This document shows, one piece after another, positions 26,253 through 35,555 of a stretch of DNA of 64,000 nt. The position numbers and the translations under genes are program-made. Below the pieces are notes generated by a model that had not been told where the DNA came from, ran no database searches, and was given only the letters and a program-made list of their open reading frames with translations. Location: contig JBQHQH010000001.1 of the NCBI GenBank assembly GCA_052067355.1, positions 124,001 through 188,000 of the forward strand, written 5' to 3'. The stretch's first letter is position 1. Every line of letters begins with the position of its first letter. Origin of the DNA: CABMKH01 sp040797625. GTDB lineage: Bacteria > Bacillota > Clostridia > Tissierellales > Tissierellaceae.

Positions 26253-26299
26253 CTATTCCATCCTTCCCCATTTCATCTCTATCATATTTCTTTCTCTTA
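26253..26299 (-). pseudogene. Remnant copy of the PNPOx gene 3' end
   Basis: The minus strand reads EMKWGRME-stop, as at the end of the intact gene at 26651. It is near-identical DNA over about 45 bp except for an 11-bp deletion. It marks an insertion or duplication that placed the 77-residue gene between the PNPOx gene and its former neighbour. Confidence 0.75.
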
Positions 26300-26340
26300 A
26301 CCGTATATTTAACATAAAATGTAATTTTTTACTGTCCAAA

Positions 26341-26574
26341 TTATTCTTTTGTTTCTCTGGACCTTACCACTAATACAATTCCATATACAATTATTGCAAG
26401 GGTCATACATAATGCATGAGATATAGGTGGTTCTGTTGCATAGTCAATAGCATAGCCATGCCATGAACCTTGTTTTATATCCACACCTTGGAAAAATTTT
26501 AACCCATATATTTGTAATGATAAAACCAATCCTCCTAAAATGATTGCCAATCTACCAAGTACTGACTTATTCAC
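26341..26574 (-). CDS. Small two-helix membrane protein
   Basis: 77 residues. Hydrophobic segments are at 6-27 (LGRLAIILGGLVLSLQIYGL) and 52-70 (ALCMTLAIIVYGIVLVV), with a hydrophilic loop including HGYAIDYATEPPISHA. The AGGAGAGTGATTT ribosome binding region lies just upstream. Flanked on both sides by copies of the PNPOx 3' end. Family not recognised. Confidence 0.5.
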   Translation of the reverse strand: MNKSVLGRLAIILGGLVLSLQIYGLKFFQGVDIKQGSWHGYAIDYATEPPISHALCMTLAIIVYGIVLVVRSRETKE

Positions 26575-26650
26575 TTAAATCACTCTCCTCAATCAACTCA
26601 TTAGTTTTATCTTCAGCATATAGTTATATAATTAAAACCACTTTATCCTA

Positions 26651-27217
26651 TTACTCCATCCTTCCCCATTTCATCTCTTTACCATCTCTATCATATTTCT
26701 TTCTCTTAGCCGTTATCTCTTCAATATCTATTGCATATACATTTGTCCTTGATAACCCTGATTCAATTGCTGTAGAGAAATACTCCATCTTTATCGGAGT
26801 ATATTTTTCACATATTACCTTCATAGCATTGATCTTTTCTTCCCTATCATCTATTAACCTTACTTTACCTAACACTATAGTAGACTCAAATTCAGTAGTA
26901 AACACCTTACTTATAAATGCACCTGCTTTAGACTTATCCTTAACCATCTCATCAAGTTCTTCCTTGGTATAAATCTCTGGAATTTTGGTTTCTCCTACAA
27001 ATACTACACTGACAGATGGGCTACTTTCAAATATTCTTACTTTTTTACCATCCATTGCCGAATGAAAGTAGAGAGTCTCTCCATCTCTTGCAACGGAAAG
27101 GGGTATACTATAAGGTAGATTGGCCTCATTATCTATCGCAGACACAATCCCATATGTTGCCCTATCTATAACTTCTATACCAAATTCCCTGTTCATTTCC
27201 CTATCTCTTCTTCTCAT
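26651..27217 (-). CDS. Pyridoxamine 5'-phosphate oxidase-like flavin-binding protein
   Basis: 188 residues. Split beta-barrel start MNREFGIEVIDRATYGIVSAID, then PYSIPLSVARDGETLYFHSAMDGKK (the NimA/PNPOx FMN-binding pattern ending in 'H.A..G.K'). ESTIVLGKVRLIDD and a C-terminal VYAIDIEEITAK strand complete the fold. Members bind FMN or heme and include nitroimidazole reductases; the substrate is unknown here. The ATG at 27217 has AAAGGTG upstream; the in-frame GTG at 27226 overlaps that site and is less likely. Confidence 0.85.
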   Translation of the reverse strand: MRRRDREMNREFGIEVIDRATYGIVSAIDNEANLPYSIPLSVARDGETLYFHSAMDGKKVRIFESSPSVSVVFVGETKIPEIYTKEELDEMVKDKSKAGAFISKVFTTEFESTIVLGKVRLIDDREEKINAMKVICEKYTPIKMEYFSTAIESGLSRTNVYAIDIEEITAKRKKYDRDGKEMKWGRME

Positions 27218-27312
27218 AATACTCACCTTTCTTGATTATTTTTCTTATCACTTAAAATTTCCAATATATTACAATACATTATAGCATAGCAAAATAGTTT
27301 TAGCATAAAGAA

Positions 27313-27342
27313 AAATGGATAGTAATCCAATACCTATCCATT
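27313..27342 (-). terminator. Terminator of the blaI/M56 operon
   Basis: 10-bp stem AAATGGATAG / CTATCCATTT with a T-run on the minus strand, 70 bp downstream of the sensor gene stop. Confidence 0.65.
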
Positions 27343-27413
27343 TCCCTAATATCAATTTTCTAAAATATTTCATATTCTTATCCACGTCTGATACCTTTAT
27401 AGATACAACTCTA

Positions 27414-29756
27414 CTATCTGCTCGTATTATATAGTATATCAATTGTCTGTTCCATTTCCATATATCCATAAAATTCGCTACCCAATCTGATATTATCTGA
27501 AATAACTTCCTCTTTTCCATTGGAGATCTTCATCAAACTAAAATGTTCTTCTTCTCCATATCTACCAAACAATATCGTATCCTTTGATATACTTATGGGC
27601 ATAAAATCAAAATCATCTCCCTCAGTAACCTTCTCTACCTTGGAGGTCTTTAGATCATATTCATATATATTATGAGGTTGTCTATACCAATCTTTGTGTG
27701 TTTCATTAAAGTCAATATTCTTAGAAAGATCTACACCAACAGTTGCAGAATATAATAGTTTCTTCCCATCTATTGTAAAATTAGGGGTCATGGCAACTAG
27801 ATCTCTATCCATAAAGTTAGTAACTCTATAGTTCTTATCCCCATCTATATCCAATATAACTACTTCTTTATTTAAAAACATCTCTCTGCCGCCACCATTT
27901 ATTACACTAATCATAGTATTGTCCCTTGGATTTATGACTATATTCTTTTTCCTAGGCAATACTATTATAGGTTCCTCTGCCATTACATCTTCCACATTAT
28001 ATATATCTGTAAAATCTCTATGAGTCTTTTCCTTTACATCATATATTCCTATACCACCAAAATCTGCACTTGTTGAGCCAGAAGAAAGTCTCTCTGTAAT
28101 ATAGATATATCTTCCATCCTCTGTTATGTCAGATATAGTAGGACTATATCCAAGCATCTCATCTGTAGATTTCTTTCCTTCTATGATTATCTCTGTTGCA
28201 AACTTCTTATTCTCTTCATCATATCTATTTAAATCTATTTCTACAATTCCCCTATTAAAGCTAAATTCTCCCTCTTCTGTAGTCCATGTAACCCATGTTT
28301 TTCCATATATGAGATTATCCTTAGAAGCTTTTAGATTTGAATATATATATTCATCTATATGCTCTACCTCTTCTCCAGTTGATACATTGAGTTTTTTAAA
28401 TCCCCTTTCATTAGTAGCATATACTATAGTCTCATCGTCTATCCAATCATATGAAGTATCATAAGGTTCAATTCCACCTACTATTTCTCTATATTCTCCA
28501 TTTTCAATATCAAATACATATAGGCTTTCTCCCTTAGTATAAGCTATATAGCTTCCTGATTTTGAAATTATAGGATAGATAAAATCCGTTCCTTCATGAG
28601 CTTTAACTTCCTTTCCATTATTTAAATATGTAAAATATAATCCATCATCTTTTATATATGCTATAAGAGGATTGTCATTTCCCTCATTACTAGCCATTAC
28701 GCTGTAGCTAATGATAAATCCAGATATCAATATAAGAGTCAATACAAATAGAGATTTAATATACTTACTCCTAGAATCCCTCTTAAAAAACAATATATTT
28801 TCAAGTCTAGATTTTAATTCCATACCACTTGAACTCATACTCGTCGTCAACACCTTTCCCCTTAAAATAGAATCATCTATTAATCTTAAAATAGTTTCTC
28901 CATAGTATTTTCTATTTTCTATATCCATCTTTCCTATTACCTTTTCATCTATGGAGTACTCACAATATATATCCATCTTTTTTAATAATATATATATAAT
29001 TGGATTGAACCAATGGACTATATTTACTAAAAATCCAAGTACTTTAATAAGTATATCTCTCCTCTTATAATGATTTAGTTCATGCAAAAATACCATTTCC
29101 CATATCTTTTCTTCTCCTGAAATCTTTGGGATCAATACCATAGGATTAAATATTCCCACTAACATAGGAGAACCTATGTGGTCACATCTCTTTAAATCTA
29201 TCTTTCTATCTATTCCAAGTCTTTCTTTATATAGATTAAACATCTCCACAACATAAGCATCTTCAATATCTAGACTGTTTTTAACTATAGATTTAAACTT
29301 TATATATGGAATAATTTTCAATAGAGCTAAAACAGTCATTCCAATTATCCAAAGATATAACAATATATTATTATGAAAATCTATCTTAGACTCTTTCTCA
29401 ATATTATCATAAGAATTCATCTGTTCTTTAGTTTTATCCTTAGTAGGAATTATGTCTTTAGATCTTTCTATATCCCCTTGTGTTTCTGAAGTATCTAATA
29501 TACCTTCATATCTAGATATCTCATCTATACTTTGAGATATCACTCTTTCCATAGATGAGATAGGTGATATCTTGTATTTAGGAAGGTCTATGAAACTCCC
29601 TATTGGAACGATAAAAAATGTCAAGATGATAATAGATACTTTATAATGCCAAGATGAATTGAATTTTTTTCTTGTCAAAAACATCATCAGCAAAAATATA
29701 GACGACATTATACTTCCAACAATTGACATGCTAAGTATAATCTTTAAAAACTCCAT
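27414..29756 (-). CDS. BlaR1/MecR1-type M56 membrane metallopeptidase with beta-propeller sensor
   Basis: 780 residues. The N-terminal four-helix M56 membrane protease domain (residues ~1-320) carries MVFLHELNHYKRRDILIK (HExxH) and YCEYSIDEKVI (zinc ligand Glu). After the fourth helix (~345-365) the usual penicillin-binding sensor is absent. In its place are ~400 residues of WD40/TolB-like repeats (DLYFTYLNNGKEVKAHEG, DFIYPIISKSGSYIAYT, DDETIVYATNERGFKKLN, DGRYIYITE, DGKKLLYSATVG). It is coupled by 1 bp to the BlaI-type repressor gene, so on signal binding it should inactivate that repressor. The ligand is unknown and beta-lactam sensing is not supported. Confidence 0.85.
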   Translation of the reverse strand: MEFLKIILSMSIVGSIMSSIFLLMMFLTRKKFNSSWHYKVSIIILTFFIVPIGSFIDLPKYKISPISSMERVISQSIDEISRYEGILDTSETQGDIERSKDIIPTKDKTKEQMNSYDNIEKESKIDFHNNILLYLWIIGMTVLALLKIIPYIKFKSIVKNSLDIEDAYVVEMFNLYKERLGIDRKIDLKRCDHIGSPMLVGIFNPMVLIPKISGEEKIWEMVFLHELNHYKRRDILIKVLGFLVNIVHWFNPIIYILLKKMDIYCEYSIDEKVIGKMDIENRKYYGETILRLIDDSILRGKVLTTSMSSSGMELKSRLENILFFKRDSRSKYIKSLFVLTLILISGFIISYSVMASNEGNDNPLIAYIKDDGLYFTYLNNGKEVKAHEGTDFIYPIISKSGSYIAYTKGESLYVFDIENGEYREIVGGIEPYDTSYDWIDDETIVYATNERGFKKLNVSTGEEVEHIDEYIYSNLKASKDNLIYGKTWVTWTTEEGEFSFNRGIVEIDLNRYDEENKKFATEIIIEGKKSTDEMLGYSPTISDITEDGRYIYITERLSSGSTSADFGGIGIYDVKEKTHRDFTDIYNVEDVMAEEPIIVLPRKKNIVINPRDNTMISVINGGGREMFLNKEVVILDIDGDKNYRVTNFMDRDLVAMTPNFTIDGKKLLYSATVGVDLSKNIDFNETHKDWYRQPHNIYEYDLKTSKVEKVTEGDDFDFMPISISKDTILFGRYGEEEHFSLMKISNGKEEVISDNIRLGSEFYGYMEMEQTIDILYNTSR

Positions 29757-29757
29757 A

Positions 29758-30135
29758 TCACACCCTCCTAATCCAATCTTTTAATTCTTCTATATCTTTC
29801 TTGTCTATTTTTCTATTGTTATACAGTGAAGCCACTAGAGATTTCAGACTACCTCCATACATATCCTCTATAAAATCTCCAGCTTGATAGGACTTATATT
29901 CATCTTTACTGATGGTAGGTGAATAGTAGTTAATTCTCCCTTCTTTCCTAACCTTTAGTACATTTTTTTCTACTAATCGTTTAGCTAAAGTAAGTACTGT
30001 AGTATGTTTCCATAAATTATCCTTATCTAGCTTTTCCATTATTGTTGCTGTAGTAATCTCTCCTTCTTCACTCCAAATAATCTCCATTATTTCATGTTCT
30101 GCATCTGAGATCTTGACTATATTCAAATTAAACAA
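29758..30135 (-). CDS. BlaI/MecI/CopY-family transcriptional repressor
   Basis: 125 residues with the penicillinase-repressor winged helix: ISDAEHEIMEIIWSEEGEIT, TTVLTLAKRLVEKNVLKVRKEGRINYYSP, and a helical dimerisation tail. It lacks Cys-rich CopY metal motifs. It precedes the M56 sensor gene in one operon, and BlaI-like dyads lie in its own promoter region, so it is probably autoregulated and relieved by sensor-triggered proteolysis. Confidence 0.9.
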   Translation of the reverse strand: MFNLNIVKISDAEHEIMEIIWSEEGEITTATIMEKLDKDNLWKHTTVLTLAKRLVEKNVLKVRKEGRINYYSPTISKDEYKSYQAGDFIEDMYGGSLKSLVASLYNNRKIDKKDIEELKDWIRRV

Positions 30136-30147
30136 CTCCTTTACATT

Positions 30148-30189
30148 CTACACTGTGTAGTATCGATATTTTATATTTTACATCTTGTA
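30148..30189 (-). promoter_or_regulatory. Pair of BlaI-type operators
   Basis: CTACACTGTGTAG (30148-30160) and TACATCTTGTA (30179-30189) resemble the BlaI dyad TACA/TGTA. They lie 13-54 bp upstream of the repressor start codon. Confidence 0.65.
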
Positions 30190-30276
30190 GAACATAAAGT
30201 CAATAAAAAAATTGCATCAAATAAATTTTGTACTTTATCTAATGCAATATTGTCAGAGTGTTAAGATCAAAAGCTA

Positions 30277-30957
30277 TCAAGCAAATTGATCTTCTATTAT
30301 TTTTTTTAATTCAGCCATATTTTCTTTTCTTTCACTTAACTCTATCACTTTCCCCACTTTAGTAGGCTTTTCTGTCAGTATGATTATCTTATCTCCTAAA
30401 GTCAAAGCTTCTTCTATGTCATGAGTTACTATAATACATGTTCTACTCTCAATATTTTTCAATTCCTTAAAAAAATCTATTAAGAGTTGTTTACTATTGA
30501 TATCTAGGGACTTAAAGGGTTCATCCATTATAAGTATCTGTGAAGGATAAGCAAAAGCCCTTAATATACTTATCTTCTGTCTCATTCCACCACTAAGTTC
30601 TCTCGGATAATAGTACTTATATTCCTCTAGATTGACCATTTTTAAATATTTCTCTATGGTAACTCTAATCTGTTTTCTATCCATCTTATTTTTCAATACA
30701 AATTCCAGATTGTCATTTATATTTTTCCATTCAATAAGCCTATCTTCTTGAAAAACAAAAGATATGTCATCTTTGAACCCAATTATCTGTCCTGAATCCA
30801 TCTCTGCGATTCCTGATATTATATTTAAAAGAGTAGTCTTTCCACAGCCAGATGGACCTAAGATACAGGTTGTTTTATTTTTAGGAAAAGTAATACTGAT
30901 GTCTTCTAATACCTTTAAATCACCATAATACTTACTTATATTTTTGACCTGCTCCAT
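30277..30957 (-). CDS. ABC importer ATPase (SsuB/TauB-like)
   Basis: 226 residues. Walker A GPSGCGKTT, signature LSGGMRQKISILRA, Walker B ILIMDEPFKSLD, H-loop IVTHD. It overlaps the permease gene by 22 bp. Short ATPase of the nitrate/sulfonate/taurine/thiamine-precursor importer class. Confidence 0.9.
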   Translation of the reverse strand: MEQVKNISKYYGDLKVLEDISITFPKNKTTCILGPSGCGKTTLLNIISGIAEMDSGQIIGFKDDISFVFQEDRLIEWKNINDNLEFVLKNKMDRKQIRVTIEKYLKMVNLEEYKYYYPRELSGGMRQKISILRAFAYPSQILIMDEPFKSLDINSKQLLIDFFKELKNIESRTCIIVTHDIEEALTLGDKIIILTEKPTKVGKVIELSERKENMAELKKIIEDQFA

Positions 30958-31691
30958 AAATACTTTATCCCTTCTAATGTATATTCAAATACTTTTGAAA
31001 TAAAAAGAATTATTATTATCCAAGCAAAGACACCTGGAGTATTTAAATACATCTTCTGTAATTGAAGATTGCTTCCTATGGCATATTTAGGTTGAGATAA
31101 AACTTCTCCAGCAATTACCATCTTCAAATTAATCCCTAATGCAGAAGATATGATATTGTTTAAACTTAGTAGAATACTTGGTATATAGATATCTCTTATG
31201 ACAGTAAATCTATCTACTTTGTATATCTCTGCCATAGTTATAATCTTTCCATCTACACTCAATATTCCCTTTAAAACCGTTTCATATAATATGGGAAATA
31301 CCATAATAAATCCTACAAAGATTGGTACTACCTCATTATTTAACCAGATAAGAGCTAATATGATAATTGCCATAGTTGGTACTGAAGTTAAGAAGTTTAT
31401 TATAGGTATCATTAGATAATATATAGATTTAAAAACACTTGATAAAATCCCTATTATTATTGCTAAAGATAAAGAAACTATAAATCCAATTAAACTCCTC
31501 AACAAGGAGTGCCATATGATTACTAAAAAATTAGGACTTCTTACTATGTCTATAAAGCTAGTAATGGTACTCCTTATATTGGGAAATATTACTTCGTTGT
31601 CTATAAATCTGGATAACAACATCCATGTAATTATTATTACAACATTTGAAATAATAGATTGTCTTCTATCTTTCAAAATATATCTTTTCAT
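30936..31691 (-). CDS. ABC importer permease (SsuC/TauC-like)
   Basis: 251 residues with six predicted helices and the EAA-type cytoplasmic loop TMAEIYKVDRFTVIRDIYIPSI. It overlaps both the binding-protein and ATPase genes, as is usual for this compact operon type. Confidence 0.9.
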   Translation of the reverse strand: MKRYILKDRRQSIISNVVIIITWMLLSRFIDNEVIFPNIRSTITSFIDIVRSPNFLVIIWHSLLRSLIGFIVSLSLAIIIGILSSVFKSIYYLMIPIINFLTSVPTMAIIILALIWLNNEVVPIFVGFIMVFPILYETVLKGILSVDGKIITMAEIYKVDRFTVIRDIYIPSILLSLNNIISSALGINLKMVIAGEVLSQPKYAIGSNLQLQKMYLNTPGVFAWIIIILFISKVFEYTLEGIKYLWSRSKI

Positions 31692-32655
31692 CAGGTATTT
31701 TACCCCCTATGAAATCTGGTGCAAAATCTAATATTGCCTTGTAATAAGATATATACTCTTCTTTTCCCTCTTCAATCTTGAAGGATTCTATATTGTTCCA
31801 TATAATACCTTTCTCTATTGTTTCCTTCTTAACGCTGATTCCCAATTCCTCAGCATATTCTCCTAAGATCTCTGAATTTTCTTTTGCCCATTTTCTGCTT
31901 TCTTCATATTCGCTTATGAAATCTTCTACAAATTCTCTATTATTCTCTATTAAGTCCTTTTTAACTATCAAGCTAGCTTGAGGATACCCTTTTTCCGTCC
32001 CTGAAGCTTTAGCCCATTCTTCATTAAGGTCAAAGATCACTCTAGTGTCTGGTTTCTTCATAGCTACAGTAGTTAATAGGGGCTCTGCCAATACAGCTAA
32101 ATTGGTCTTTCCACTTATAAATGCAGGTCCTACTTCTGATGCAGCATTTAGATAGGTAATCTTTACATCATTATCTGGGTCAATCCCATTTTTAGATAGT
32201 ACATATCTAAGAACTAAATCTGGAGTAAGTCCCTTCCCAAATGTATATATTTCCCTTCCCTTTAAGTCATCAAAACCACCTATATCCTCTGTACTAGCTA
32301 AGTAAAATGATCCCCATACAGCAGTACCTACTATCTCATATGGAATATCCTTATTAAATGCCTGTGCTGCTATATTTGATGGTACTATTGCAATATCTGC
32401 CTCTTGTTTCAATACCTTTGTAACTAATATGTCAGGAGCTTTCTCCATTTCATATTCAATAGTTATATTCTCATCAATAACTGGATTTTCTTTAGCAAGT
32501 TTAGCAGATGTTAAAGCAGGTGTTCCGTCTTGATAACAAAATTTAATAGTTTTAGGCTCTTTAGGCTCGTCTTGGGCTATTTCTCCATTACTACATCCAA
32601 CTACTCCTGATAAAATGATTGTTAGTGCTACAAATAATGTTAAGACTTTTTTCAT
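31666..32655 (-). CDS. ABC importer substrate-binding lipoprotein (NMT1/SsuA-like)
   Basis: 329 residues from the ATG at 32655, which has AGGAGGC just upstream; an earlier in-frame ATG lacks a site and would spoil the signal peptide. Lipobox SGVVGCSN. Periplasmic-binding fold of the NMT1/THI5/SsuA type, with TIKFCYQDGTPALTSAKLA, ADIAIVPSNIAAQA and GKTNLAVLAEPLLTT. Candidate ligands include sulfonates, thiamine precursors or other small organics; there is no riboswitch upstream to decide. Confidence 0.85.
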   Translation of the reverse strand: MKKVLTLFVALTIILSGVVGCSNGEIAQDEPKEPKTIKFCYQDGTPALTSAKLAKENPVIDENITIEYEMEKAPDILVTKVLKQEADIAIVPSNIAAQAFNKDIPYEIVGTAVWGSFYLASTEDIGGFDDLKGREIYTFGKGLTPDLVLRYVLSKNGIDPDNDVKITYLNAASEVGPAFISGKTNLAVLAEPLLTTVAMKKPDTRVIFDLNEEWAKASGTEKGYPQASLIVKKDLIENNREFVEDFISEYEESRKWAKENSEILGEYAEELGISVKKETIEKGIIWNNIESFKIEEGKEEYISYYKAILDFAPDFIGGKIPDEKIYFER

Positions 32656-32735
32656 CTTGTTGCCTCCTAATATTTTAATTTCATATAATATATAAATATC
32701 CAATTTATATATATTATAACATATAAAGAAAGCTT

Positions 32736-32767
32736 ATATCAGATGGAGTATATACTCCATCTGATAT
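32736..32767 (-). terminator. Palindromic terminator after the first anti-sigma gene
   Basis: Near-perfect 32-base palindrome ATATCAGATGGAGTAT / ATACTCCATCTGATAT, minus-strand tail AAGCTTTCTTT. Sister of the hairpin at 24170-24202. Confidence 0.65.
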
Positions 32768-32768
32768 T

Positions 32769-33812
32769 TCAATGTATCTTATACTCTCTTCCCTCAATTA
32801 TAATACTCTCAATTTCATCAAAGTAAATAGGCTTTTTAAATGTTATCATGTTTTTAAACTTATCCTTTCTCCTACTATATGCGAAACCAAATTCATCACT
32901 ATGGGCTAATTCTCTAGAAACCTCTTTTATAGAACCATCTTTATATTTTAATTTTACTTTTATTAATGGAATGTTGTACATATCTACAATATATTCTCCA
33001 TCTATATTCATACCTAGATTAGAATATTTTATTTCTGTGATATGATATTTGCCCTCTATTGACTGTGGCTTCTCCATATCCAATGTCTTTAAATTTCCAC
33101 TATCTTCTATATCGAATGAAATCTTTAATTCCTCGTCAAATGCAGATACATCTTCCAGCGCTCTACTTTCTTCATAAGTTCCACTTAAAATTATTTCTAT
33201 CTTTTCTCCAACTATATTATTAGATGTGTTATAGCTAAAAAGATAGTACCCTTTATTCTTATGAGTATCTTTGGTCTCTATTTTATCAATACCAAATACA
33301 CTTACACCGCCAAAGCCTTTAGGTTTTTCTTCAGGATTTTTTCTTATTATTTCAGCGTCCATATATGGTTCGATCTCTCCTATGTCCTCCCCATCTTTTC
33401 TCTCCAAAGACACGATAAAATAGTTTTGACTGCCATCTGTCAATATACTTTCCACTGTAAATATAAAGTCCTCATTTTCAGCAGTTGCTACTACATCTTG
33501 TATATCCTTTTCCATCTTTTCAATATCTTTTCCAAATATCTCTTTAAAAAAGTCTAGATTGCTATTGAGAGCAAATACTGTAGTAGCTGTCAGACATATG
33601 ACTAAAACTGCTGCCCATAATCCATTAAAAGATCCTATTAACTTTTTCTTCCCTCTTGTATTATTAGCTGGATCTTTTTCAGAGATTTTCTCTAAAACTC
33701 CCTTTTTTATATTGTCTAAATTAGGTTCTATATCTATATTGTCCCTTATGTTTATCTCTTTATATTTCTCAGGGTCTAATTCACTAAATAGATCTCTTAT
33801 ATCAAGCCTCAT
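32769..33812 (-). CDS. Anti-sigma factor-like DUF4179 membrane protein (pair 1)
   Basis: 347 residues. Cytoplasmic N-terminus of about 65 residues (the likely sigma-binding part), a transmembrane helix at about 68-86 (LWAAVLVICLTATTVFAL), then a ~260-residue extracytoplasmic DUF4179-like part. It overlaps the upstream sigma factor gene by 11 bp, so the two are translationally coupled. It presumably holds the sigma factor inactive until an envelope signal arrives. Confidence 0.8.
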   Translation of the reverse strand: MRLDIRDLFSELDPEKYKEINIRDNIDIEPNLDNIKKGVLEKISEKDPANNTRGKKKLIGSFNGLWAAVLVICLTATTVFALNSNLDFFKEIFGKDIEKMEKDIQDVVATAENEDFIFTVESILTDGSQNYFIVSLERKDGEDIGEIEPYMDAEIIRKNPEEKPKGFGGVSVFGIDKIETKDTHKNKGYYLFSYNTSNNIVGEKIEIILSGTYEESRALEDVSAFDEELKISFDIEDSGNLKTLDMEKPQSIEGKYHITEIKYSNLGMNIDGEYIVDMYNIPLIKVKLKYKDGSIKEVSRELAHSDEFGFAYSRRKDKFKNMITFKKPIYFDEIESIIIEGREYKIH

Positions 33813-34359
33813 TATAAATCCTCCTTTTTCCTATCATATCTTTTAACCTCTTTCTACTTCTAGACAATTTTGTCTTCACCGTATTTTCATTTAGATCAAG
33901 CACCTTTGCTATATCCTTTACCTTTTCATAATAAAAATAATAACGTATGATGATTTCCCTATCTGGTTCATCTAAATCAGATATAAACCTATTTAATGTT
34001 TGAGCTATTTCCTTATGAATGATCCTCTCTTCCACCTTGTTATCATCTATAATGATTATCTCTTCGTCTAATGGCAGTTCATACCTTCCCTCTGCTTTGA
34101 GTTTGTTTCTAGCCATATTTCGTGTTATAGCTGCTAAATATGGTCTTAACTCTTTATATTTAGTATCTATTTTATCTGCATTATTCCATAGAGATACAAA
34201 CACATCCATACATACTTCCTCTGTATCTTCGACTCCTAAAAAATCTCCTATGATATTATTTGCTATAGTAAATACATAGTTTAAGTATTTGTCCATCAAT
34301 ATCTCAAAAGTTCCTTGATCTCTTTCCTTGATACCTTTAATTAAATATATATCTTCCAT
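33802..34359 (-). CDS. ECF RNA polymerase sigma factor (pair 1)
   Basis: 185 residues. Region 2 is NIIGDFLGVEDTEEVCMDVFVSLW-like with YLAAITRNMARNKLK, and region 4 is LDEPDREIIIRYYFYYEKVKDIAKVL followed by ENTVKTKLSRSRKRLK. No additional domains. It begins with AGGAGG upstream and overlaps the anti-sigma gene. Confidence 0.92.
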   Translation of the reverse strand: MEDIYLIKGIKERDQGTFEILMDKYLNYVFTIANNIIGDFLGVEDTEEVCMDVFVSLWNNADKIDTKYKELRPYLAAITRNMARNKLKAEGRYELPLDEEIIIIDDNKVEERIIHKEIAQTLNRFISDLDEPDREIIIRYYFYYEKVKDIAKVLDLNENTVKTKLSRSRKRLKDMIGKRRIYNEA

Positions 34360-34437
34360 AGGTTCACCTCCTAACTACTATCACTTATATATACAACATA
34401 TATCCGCATTTGGTTTCATATTATATATAACTTATTT

Positions 34438-34483
34438 AAACACTACAACTCCCTATAGGATCCTATAGGGAGTTGTAGTGTTT
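34438..34483 (-). terminator. 46-bp perfect palindrome, terminator of sigma pair 2
   Basis: AAACACTACAACTCCCTATAGGA followed immediately by its exact reverse complement, with no spacer base. It lies 17 bp downstream of the anti-sigma gene of pair 2. Confidence 0.75.
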
Positions 34484-34499
34484 ATGAGTATATCTATTT

Positions 34500-35555
34500 T
34501 TATTTATTTAAATATATTGTAAATTCCTCTCCAACTTGCTTATAATCATTATTCATTCTACCACTTTCTTCTGGGAATTTTACAGCATATGGAGTTAAAG
34601 TAATAGATGTTAGTTCATCAGATAAATCGCCATAAATATTTTCATACTTAAACACCATATCCTTATCAGACATACGACTTAAACCAAATTTAACTTCATT
34701 TCCTAAATTGTCATTACCTCTTAAGGAAATATCATAGTCTCCCTTACCTTTTTGGGCTATTTTTCCATATATCTTTTGACTTACAGGATTATATCTAAAT
34801 TCCTCCAATATATATTTGTTATTATCTATATCAAATGAATAGTCTAAAGGTAAAACATTGGTATTTGCCATTAATTCACTACCATTTGCCCTAAATTCAA
34901 ATTCCCATTTTCCCTTTACATCTTTTTCAGATTCACCTGTAAAGTAGTTTAGATGATCAAATACAATTCTTATATCCATATCATCTTTAAGCTCAATATC
35001 CTCCATATCTATAAAATAGATTTCAGAAAATATGGTATTAGAATCATCAATTGCTCCACTCATGCCACTTGCCCCTTGGTTCTTAGCCTTCTTTCCATCT
35101 ATAAATATAGTTTTATTAAAAACAACCCCTTCTATAGGTTCATTTGTATTTAAAATTGTAGATAATATAAGCTCATCTTTATCTATGATTACATCCATCA
35201 GCTTTATCTCTACTCCATTATTCTCTACTACCTTATTTACTACATTTGCATAAGGCTCGATATTTCTTTCAGTACCTAGAGCTCTTCCTATAGAATAGCT
35301 TAACTCCGCAATCTTTGATTCTGCATTGGCATATACAGTCTTTCCAAAAGATGTCTGGCTTAAAATACCTACTGTTAAGACTAAAGCAGCAGCTGTTGCA
35401 CCAAATCTCTTAAAATTAAATCTCTTCTTCATACTCTTTTTTAGGTTATTTTTTAAATTTTGTTTTTCCATATCATCTAACTCCTTTTTTTCATAATCTT
35501 CGATATCGAATTCTACCTGATTTAAAAGTCTATATATATCTTTAGAATCCTTCAT
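34500..35555 (-). CDS. Anti-sigma factor-like DUF4179/DUF5643 protein (pair 2)
   Basis: 351 residues from the ATG at 35555 (GGGAGTG seven bases upstream). The longer open frame to 35741 runs inside the sigma gene and is not used. Cytoplasmic N-terminus of about 50 residues, one transmembrane helix (GATAAALVLTVGILSQTSF) and an extracytoplasmic domain with the DUF4179/DUF5643 pattern (IGRALGTERNIEPYANVVNK, VIIDKDELILSTILNTNEP). It overlaps the sigma gene by 14 bp. Confidence 0.8.
   Translation of the reverse strand: MKDSKDIYRLLNQVEFDIEDYEKKELDDMEKQNLKNNLKKSMKKRFNFKRFGATAAALVLTVGILSQTSFGKTVYANAESKIAELSYSIGRALGTERNIEPYANVVNKVVENNGVEIKLMDVIIDKDELILSTILNTNEPIEGVVFNKTIFIDGKKAKNQGASGMSGAIDDSNTIFSEIYFIDMEDIELKDDMDIRIVFDHLNYFTGESEKDVKGKWEFEFRANGSELMANTNVLPLDYSFDIDNNKYILEEFRYNPVSQKIYGKIAQKGKGDYDISLRGNDNLGNEVKFGLSRMSDKDMVFKYENIYGDLSDELTSITLTPYAVKFPEESGRMNNDYKQVGEEFTIYLNK

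Noticed and set aside
27269..27520. 83-residue ORF overlapping the end of the M56 sensor gene
   Set aside because: Out of frame over half of its length within the sensor gene, spans that gene's terminator, and has no start signals.
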